DNA of 64,000 nucleotides from Arenimonas maotaiensis (GTDB taxonomy: Bacteria > Pseudomonadota > Gammaproteobacteria > Xanthomonadales > Xanthomonadaceae), in contig NZ_BMFO01000002.1 of the NCBI RefSeq assembly GCF_014638745.1, positions 248,001 through 312,000 on the forward strand, read 5' to 3'. Below, in pieces: positions 58,886 through 64,000 of the stretch. Under the pieces are notes generated by a model, which was not told the DNA's origin, did no database searches, and worked only from the letters and a program-made list of their open reading frames with translations. A program made the translations under genes and the position numbers. Numbering within the stretch: the first letter of the stretch is position 1; each line of letters opens with the position of its first letter.

Positions 58886-60104
58886 TACCTTCTCCACCGC
58901 GGTATCCTCCCTGCGCGGCAACTGGCTGCGCAGCGCGCTCACCTCGCTCGGCGTCATCATCGGCATCGCCGCGGTGATCGTGATGGTCTCGGTCGGGCAG
59001 GGCACGCAGAACGAGATCGAAAAGATGGTTTCCGGCCTGGGCGCCAACCGGCTCGACGTCAACTCCGGCGCCTCGCGCGCCGGTGGTGTGCGTTTCGGCG
59101 GCGGCTCGCGCATGACCCTGACCCAGTCCGACGCCGACGCCATCCGCCAGCAGATCCCGGAGGTGGCCTACGTCAATGCCAGCCTGCGCGGCGGCGGCCA
59201 GGCGGTGTTCGCCGAGAACAACTGGGCCACCAGCTGGCAGGGTGTGGAGGCCGATTACTTCGCCATCAACGACTGGCAGGTCGCCACCGGCAGCGGCTTC
59301 GAGGATTCCGACTTCAAATCCGGCAACAAGGTGGCGCTGATCGGCGAGACGGTGCGCCGCGAGCTGTTCGGCGAGTCCGAGGCCATCGGCGAGAGCATCC
59401 GCATCGGCAAGACCCCGCTGCAGGTCATCGGCATCCTGGAGAGCAAGGGTCAGGGCGGTTTCGGCCAGGACCAGGACGACATCGTGCTGGTGCCGCTGGA
59501 GACCGCGCGCCGGCGCATGGCCGGCAACATCCCGATTCCCGGCGGCGTGCAGTCGATCACCCTGGGCGTGGCCCGTGCCGAGGACCTGCCGTATGTGCAG
59601 GAGCAGGTGGAGGTGCTGCTGCGCCAGCTGCACAAGATCCCGCCCGGCGGCGAGGACGACTTCAGCGTCCGCAACATCGCCGAAATCATCGCCACCCGCA
59701 CCGAGACCACGCGCATCATGTCGCTGCTGTTGGGTGCGGTCGCCGCCATCTCGCTGATCGTCGGCGGCATCGGCATCATGAACATCATGCTGGTGTCGGT
59801 CACCGAGCGCATCCGCGAGATCGGCCTGCGCATGGCGGTCGGCGCCGGTCCGAAGGAGATCCAACGCCAGTTCCTGACCGAGGCCATGCTGATTTCGGTC
59901 GGCGGCGGCCTGATCGGCATCGCGCTCGGGGTCGGTTTCTCGCTACTGACCGAGAAGATCGGCGCCCTGCCGGTGGCCTTGAACTGGAAAGTGATCTCGC
60001 TGGCGGCGGTGTGCTCGATGGCGACCGGCCTGTTCTTCGGCATCTACCCGGCGCGCAAGGCGTCCCAGCTCGATCCGATCGAGGCCCTGCGCCACCAGGG
60101 CTGA
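58875..60104 (+). CDS. MacB-like ABC transporter permease
   Basis: A 409-residue permease. One N-terminal membrane helix (SALTSLGVIIGIAAVIVMVS), a large periplasmic MacB-PCD domain (about residues 45-280) and three C-terminal helices (IMSLLLGAVAAISLIVGGIG onwards) match the MacB/FtsX-like fold. GPKEIQRQFLTEAMLIS is the conserved coupling-helix region. It is the last gene of the sensor-adaptor-ATPase-permease operon. The exported molecule (an antibiotic, lipopeptide or lipoprotein) is not evident. Confidence 0.94.
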   Translation: MWRDTFSTAVSSLRGNWLRSALTSLGVIIGIAAVIVMVSVGQGTQNEIEKMVSGLGANRLDVNSGASRAGGVRFGGGSRMTLTQSDADAIRQQIPEVAYVNASLRGGGQAVFAENNWATSWQGVEADYFAINDWQVATGSGFEDSDFKSGNKVALIGETVRRELFGESEAIGESIRIGKTPLQVIGILESKGQGGFGQDQDDIVLVPLETARRRMAGNIPIPGGVQSITLGVARAEDLPYVQEQVEVLLRQLHKIPPGGEDDFSVRNIAEIIATRTETTRIMSLLLGAVAAISLIVGGIGIMNIMLVSVTERIREIGLRMAVGAGPKEIQRQFLTEAMLISVGGGLIGIALGVGFSLLTEKIGALPVALNWKVISLAAVCSMATGLFFGIYPARKASQLDPIEALRHQG

Positions 60105-60152
60105 GTGCGGCCGGATTGGGTATCATGGCGGAACGTCCGTTTGGAGTCCGCC

Positions 60153-61133
60153 ATGAAAGCCGCCGTCCTCGCCCTCGCACTCGCCGCCGCATCCGCGGCC
60201 GCCGAACCGCCGCGCACCGCCTTGGTCATCCACGGCGGAGCCGGGGTCATCACCCGCAAGGACCTGCCGGCGGCCAAGCAGGCCGAATACGAGGCCGCGC
60301 TCAACCAGGCGCTCGACGCCGGCGACGCCGTGCTCAAGCGCGGCGGCAGCGCGCGCGAGGCGGTGATCGCGGCGGTGCGGGTGATGGAGGACTCGCCGCT
60401 GTTCAACGCCGGCAAGGGCGCGGTGTTCAACGCCGAGGGCGGTCACGAGCTGGATGCCGCGATCATGGAAGGCCATACCCGTCGGGCCGGCGCGGTGGCC
60501 GGCGCGCGTACGGTGAAGAATCCGGTGCTGCTGGCCGAGGCGATCATGGCGCATTCGCCGCACGTGATGCTGGCCGGTGCCGGTGCCGAGGCCTTCGCCG
60601 ACACCCGCCCCGAGCTGGAACGCGTCGAGCCGACCTATTTCGACACCCCGCACCGGCTGGAGCAGCTGCGCAAGGCGCAGGACGCCGTACGCATGGCGGT
60701 CCGGCCGGAGAAGAACACCTATTTCGGCACCGTCGGCGCGGTCGCGCTCGATCGTGAAGGCCGCATCGCCGCCGCCACCTCGACCGGCGGCATGACCAAC
60801 AAGCGTTGGGGCCGCATCGGCGACGCGCCGATCATCGGCGCCGGCACCTACGCCGACGCGCAGTGCGGCGTGTCCGCCACCGGCTGGGGTGAGTTCTTCA
60901 TCCGCGCTACCGTGGCGCATGACATCTGCGCGCGCGTGGCCTACCGCGGTGACAGCCTGAAGGCGGCGTCCGACGCGGTGGTGATGCAGGTGGTGCCGGA
61001 GTTGGGCGGCGACGGCGGCGTCATCGCGCTCGACAAGGACGGCAACATCGCGTTGCCGTTCAACACCGAAGGCATGTACCGCGGCTGGATCAAGCCGAGC
61101 GGCGAACGCGGCGTGGCGATCTTCAAGGAATGA
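60153..61133 (+). CDS. Isoaspartyl peptidase / plant-type L-asparaginase
   Basis: A 326-residue N-terminal-nucleophile hydrolase. The chain begins with a signal-peptide-like segment (MKAAVLALALAAASAAA), then ALVIHGGAGVITRKD. The precursor is expected to cut itself before T193 in YFGTVGAVALD, the nucleophile; downstream STGGMTNKRWGRIGDAP completes the site. Substrates are beta-aspartyl dipeptides and asparagine. The ATG at 60153 follows GGAG. The export signal suggests a periplasmic enzyme. It overlaps the protease gene by ATGA. Confidence 0.93.
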   Translation: MKAAVLALALAAASAAAEPPRTALVIHGGAGVITRKDLPAAKQAEYEAALNQALDAGDAVLKRGGSAREAVIAAVRVMEDSPLFNAGKGAVFNAEGGHELDAAIMEGHTRRAGAVAGARTVKNPVLLAEAIMAHSPHVMLAGAGAEAFADTRPELERVEPTYFDTPHRLEQLRKAQDAVRMAVRPEKNTYFGTVGAVALDREGRIAAATSTGGMTNKRWGRIGDAPIIGAGTYADAQCGVSATGWGEFFIRATVAHDICARVAYRGDSLKAASDAVVMQVVPELGGDGGVIALDKDGNIALPFNTEGMYRGWIKPSGERGVAIFKE

Positions 61134-61723
61134 AGCGCGCCATCCTGTCCGCTGTGGTGTTGGCGATATTGGCCTATTGGCTGGGTCGCCTGCATGGCGC
61201 GCAGGAACAGATCGCCGAACACAACGCGTTCTGGAATACGCTGCAAGCCGATATCGAACGTCAACGCGCGCAGGCCGCCGCCCGTGCGCCCGGACCGGAT
61301 ACGGTCTCCGCTCCCAAGCCGGCGCCACAGAAGATTTTGTTCCACGGCCAGCAGGCCATCGAGCGTTCCGCCGACGGCCACTACTACCTCGATGGTGCGG
61401 TAAACGGCACGCCGGTGCGCTTTCTGATCGATACCGGCGCCTCGCTGTCGGTGGTCTCGGCCGATCTGGCCAAGCGCGCCGGCGTCACCGAATGCCTGCC
61501 GGCCGAATTCCGCACCGCCATGGGCGTGGACCGCGACGTCTGCGTGGCCAAAGTACAGCGTCTGGATTTCGGCCAATTCAGTTTCCGCGACGTCTACATC
61601 GGCATCAGCAAGAATCTCGCCGGCGACGCGCTGCTGGGCATGAACGTGCTGAAAGACCTTAAGATAGAGCAATCGGGCGCCTCGCTGGTGCTGGAAAGCG
61701 ATTGGAAGCGCGACGGCGGTTGA
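61130..61723 (+). CDS. Retropepsin-like aspartic protease, membrane-anchored
   Basis: A 197-residue protein with one N-terminal membrane helix (about residues 5-22), a charged linker and a retropepsin-like (clan AA) domain: RFLIDTGASLSVVSADLA contains the catalytic DTGAS. The last part, GDALLGMNVLKDLKIEQ, is the conserved end of bacterial TIGR02281-type proteins. The single DTG motif implies a homodimer. The start overlaps the isoaspartyl peptidase stop. Confidence 0.9.
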   Translation: MKRAILSAVVLAILAYWLGRLHGAQEQIAEHNAFWNTLQADIERQRAQAAARAPGPDTVSAPKPAPQKILFHGQQAIERSADGHYYLDGAVNGTPVRFLIDTGASLSVVSADLAKRAGVTECLPAEFRTAMGVDRDVCVAKVQRLDFGQFSFRDVYIGISKNLAGDALLGMNVLKDLKIEQSGASLVLESDWKRDGG

Positions 61724-61749
61724 GCCGCGTCATACGAAGGGGACTATCC

Positions 61750-63201
61750 ATGAACGACATCCTGATCGGCAAAGGCGATATCCCGGTGTCGCTGCTGGGC
61801 AAATACGGCAACCGCCACGGCCTGGTGGCTGGCGCCACCGGTACCGGCAAGTCGGTATCGCTGATGGTGCTGGCCGAGGGCTTCTCGCGCATGGGCGTGC
61901 CGGTATTCATGGCCGACGTCAAAGGCGACATCGCCGGGCTGGCCGCCGCCGGCACGATGAACGACAAGATCGCCGCGCGCGTGGCGCAGATCGGCATCGC
62001 CGATTACGCCAACGAAGCCAGCCCGGTCGCGTTCTGGGACCTGTTCGGCAAGAAAGGCCATCCGGTGCGCACCACGGTGTCCGAATTCGGTCCGAACCTG
62101 TTCGCGCGCATCCTCGAACTCAACGAGACCCAGGCCGGCGTGCTCGACATCGCGTTCAAGCTGGCCGACGACGAAGGCCTGCTGCTGCTCGATTTGATCG
62201 ACCTGCGCGCGGTGCTGACGCATGTGGCGGAGAACAAGGCGGCGGTGTCCGCCCGCTACGGGCTGGTGTCGCCGGCCTCGGTGGCCGCCATCCAGCGCGC
62301 GCTGCTGCGCCTGGAGCAGCAGGGCGGTGAGGAATTCTTCGGCGAGCCGGCGCTGGAACTGGCCGATATCCTGCGCCTAGACGCCTCCGGCCGCGGCATG
62401 ATCAACCTGCTCAGCGCCGAACAGCTGATCCTGCAGCCGAAGCTGTATTCCAGCTTCCTGCTCTGGCTGTTGTCCGAGCTGTTCGAGACCCTGCCGGAAG
62501 TGGGCGATCTCGACAAGCCGAAACTGGTGTTCTTCTTCGACGAGGCGCATCTGCTGTTCGACGACATCGCCCCGGCCCTGCTGCAGCGGGTGGAACAGGT
62601 GGTGCGGCTGATCCGTTCGAAGGGCGTCGGCGTGTATTTCTGCTCGCAGAACCCCGACGACATCCCCGACGACGTGCTCGGCCAGCTCGGCAACCGCATC
62701 CAGCACGCCCTGCGCGCCTACACCCCGCGCGACCAGAAAGCCGTGCGTACGGCGGCCGAGACTTTCGTGCCGAATCCGGCGCTGGACGTCGCCAAGGTGA
62801 TTTCGGAATTGGCGGTCGGCGAGGCGCTGGTGTCCACCCTGCAGGACAAGGGCGTGCCGATGCCGGTCGAGCGCGCGGTGATCTGCCCGCCGCGTTGCCG
62901 GATGGGCGCCTTGACCGACGGCGAACGCCAGGCGGTGCTGGCGCAGAGCCTGTTGGGCGTCAAGTACGACCGCGCCGTCGACCGCGAGTCCGCGCACGAA
63001 GTGCTGAACCGCCGAGTCCCGGCCGAACCGGTGTCCGTGCCGGCTGGCTCGGAAAAACCCGGCAAGCAGGAGCCCGGCTTGCTGCAGGACATCCTGTTCG
63101 GCAACGGCCGGCGTCAAGGGATTCTGGAGGCCGAGGCCAAATACCAGGCCCGCAAGTTCGTGCGCGGCCTGCTGGGCACCCTGCTCGGCGGCCGGCGCTG
63201 A
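61750..63201 (+). CDS. HerA-like ATPase (DUF853, YjgR family)
   Basis: A 483-residue P-loop ATPase. Walker A GATGTGKS lies at residues 28-35, VFMADVKGDIAGLAAAG follows, and Walker B is LVFFFDEAHLLFDD. The family (E. coli YjgR) is related to HerA/FtsK translocases but lacks a known partner or DNA role. I use the ATG at 61750, preceded by AGGGGA; the longer frame would run into the protease gene. No nuclease gene such as nurA is next to it. Confidence 0.92.
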   Translation: MNDILIGKGDIPVSLLGKYGNRHGLVAGATGTGKSVSLMVLAEGFSRMGVPVFMADVKGDIAGLAAAGTMNDKIAARVAQIGIADYANEASPVAFWDLFGKKGHPVRTTVSEFGPNLFARILELNETQAGVLDIAFKLADDEGLLLLDLIDLRAVLTHVAENKAAVSARYGLVSPASVAAIQRALLRLEQQGGEEFFGEPALELADILRLDASGRGMINLLSAEQLILQPKLYSSFLLWLLSELFETLPEVGDLDKPKLVFFFDEAHLLFDDIAPALLQRVEQVVRLIRSKGVGVYFCSQNPDDIPDDVLGQLGNRIQHALRAYTPRDQKAVRTAAETFVPNPALDVAKVISELAVGEALVSTLQDKGVPMPVERAVICPPRCRMGALTDGERQAVLAQSLLGVKYDRAVDRESAHEVLNRRVPAEPVSVPAGSEKPGKQEPGLLQDILFGNGRRQGILEAEAKYQARKFVRGLLGTLLGGRR

Positions 63202-63321
63202 GCCCGTCCGCCCTGCCGACAGGCGCTTTGTGGCAAAATAGGCCTCGATTCCGCCACCCCACAGCCCCGCCGATGAGCGTTCCGCGCCGCGTCGGCTCCA
63301 GCGCCCGGAGCCGGCAAGTCC

Positions 63322-63714
63322 ATGGCCGATAGCGAAAACAGCCACGCCCCGCGCACGCCGTTCCGCGCCTGGCAGGCCTTCGTGTGGTCGCTGAAGGGCC
63401 TGCGCGCCACCTGGCGCGTCGAGTCCTCGTTCCGGCTGGAGGTGTATCTTTGCCTGGTACTGGTGCCGCTCGGCCTGTATCTGGGACCGTCGCCGGCGGA
63501 GAAGTTCCTGCTGGTGTCGGTACTGCTGCTGATTCTGTTGGTGGAAGTGCTGAACTCGGCGCTCGAGGCGGTGGTCGACCGCTGGGGCCCCGAGCACCAT
63601 GAACTGGCCGGCCGCGCCAAGGACATGGGCTCCGCCGCCGTTTTCCTGGCCGACGTCAACGCCGCCGTGTGCTGGCTGTTGATCCTGTGGCCGCTGATCA
63701 ACAAGGATTCCTGA
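63322..63714 (+). CDS. dgkA: Diacylglycerol kinase
   Basis: A 130-residue inner-membrane enzyme that recycles diacylglycerol from osmoregulated glucan and lipopolysaccharide work. The DgkA signature EVLNSALEAVVDRWGPEHHE is followed by GRAKDMGSAAVFLA. Three membrane segments are visible. The 120-bp gap before it holds no recognisable gene; a 19-codon frame from ATG at 63273 overlaps its start in another frame. It overlaps the next gene by one base (TGATG). Confidence 0.94.
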   Translation: MADSENSHAPRTPFRAWQAFVWSLKGLRATWRVESSFRLEVYLCLVLVPLGLYLGPSPAEKFLLVSVLLLILLVEVLNSALEAVVDRWGPEHHELAGRAKDMGSAAVFLADVNAAVCWLLILWPLINKDS

Positions 63715-64000
63715 TGGATTGGATTTTCAACGGCGAGATCTGGGTCGCCCTGTTCACCCTCGCCACGCTCGAGATCGTGCTCGGCATCGACAACCTGGTG
63801 TTCATCTCGATCGCGGTCAGCAAACTGCCGCCCGAGCGCCGCCCGGCCGCGCGCAAGTTCGGCCTGATGCTGGCCTGCGTCTCGCGCATTATGCTGCTGG
63901 TGTCGCTGGCGTTCCTGGCGCGCATGCAGACCGAGCTGTTCTCGCTGTTCGGACAGAACTTCTCGGTGCGCGACCTGGTGCTGATCGGCGGCGGCCTGTT
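63714..64000 (+). CDS. TerC-family membrane protein, 3' end cut by window edge
   Basis: The frame starts MDWIFNGEIWVALFTLATLE and runs to the window edge (95 complete codons). The next stretch, IVLGIDNLVFISIAVSKLPP, is the TerC/YgaP-unrelated metal-transport signature with the intramembrane Asp in LGIDNLVF. TerC proteins export manganese or other metals. The rest of the gene is outside the window. Confidence 0.9.
   Translation, partial: MDWIFNGEIWVALFTLATLEIVLGIDNLVFISIAVSKLPPERRPAARKFGLMLACVSRIMLLVSLAFLARMQTELFSLFGQNFSVRDLVLIGGGL

Noticed and set aside
63273-63332. Possible 19-codon leader peptide before dgkA
   Set aside because: No ribosome site of note and no conserved feature; it overlaps the dgkA start in another frame.

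Overview
This is one continuous stretch of high-GC, gene-dense bacterial chromosome, most likely from a gammaproteobacterium of the Xanthomonadales/Lysobacteraceae group. The reasons are the type IV pilus chemotaxis order pilG-pilI-pilJ-chpA(pilL)-chpB-chpC next to gshB and a tonB-like gene, the GTP-dependent PEP carboxykinase, the long FadE-type acyl-CoA dehydrogenase, and a TonB-dependent receptor with the N-terminal style common in that group. The assignment comes from gene content and order, not from a database search. I see no tRNA, rRNA, CRISPR array, insertion sequence, integrase or phage gene.

Layout. 1-6.9 kb: hemE (cut by the left edge), a small WGR-like protein, a DUF2892 membrane protein, aroB-aroK, an SDR/YeeZ-like protein, pdxH with a BtuF-like binding protein, then proC and yggS on the other strand. 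7.0-9.2 kb: the pilus retraction ATPases pilT and pilU. 9.2-18.8 kb: a GMC oxidoreductase, an MFS/nucleotide-carrier-like transporter, a DUF4442 hotdog protein, a REP-like palindrome cluster, fadE with a divergent TetR regulator, pckG and a histone-deacetylase-fold hydrolase. 18.8-22.1 kb: a TonB-dependent receptor behind an AT-rich leader. 22.2-27.1 kb: an unrecognised exported protein, hslO, mtgA, trhA and prfC. 27.2-33.5 kb: an M23 peptidase coupled to a MASE1-GGDEF-EAL protein, sdaA, a glutaredoxin-like protein and a YceI-cytochrome b561-YceI operon. 33.7-39.0 kb: a beta-propeller hybrid sensor kinase, a TonB-like protein and gshB. 39.1-50.0 kb: the Pil-Chp operon. 50.0-54.5 kb: rsmE-bioA and, divergently, nudE-cysQ-mazG-Mpo1-like. 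54.6-60.1 kb: an OmpR-type response regulator and histidine kinase followed by a MacA-like adaptor and a MacB-like transporter split into two genes. 60.1-64 kb: an isoaspartyl peptidase, a retropepsin-like protease, a HerA-like ATPase (DUF853), dgkA and a TerC-family gene cut by the right edge.

How genes work together. The strongest functional theme is twitching motility: PilT and PilU power pilus retraction, and PilG, PilI, PilJ, ChpA, ChpB and ChpC form the pathway that controls it. The operon has no pilK/cheR gene, and ChpB has lost two of the three CheB catalytic residues. Other modules are fatty-acid oxidation with its likely TetR control, cell-envelope maintenance (mtgA, M23 peptidase, dgkA, TonB, TonB-dependent receptor) and a two-component-linked MacAB-like efflux pump. 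Neighbouring same-strand genes very often overlap by ATGA, GTGA or a few bases, so translational coupling is common.

I did not find a clearly new multi-gene system. The most useful leads are the pseudo-esterase ChpB, the 13-unit pentapeptide repeat in ChpA, the twin palindromes on the fadE promoter, the expanded MacA-like adaptor, the variant GGDEF-EAL protein and the unassigned exported protein at 22.2-23.1 kb.
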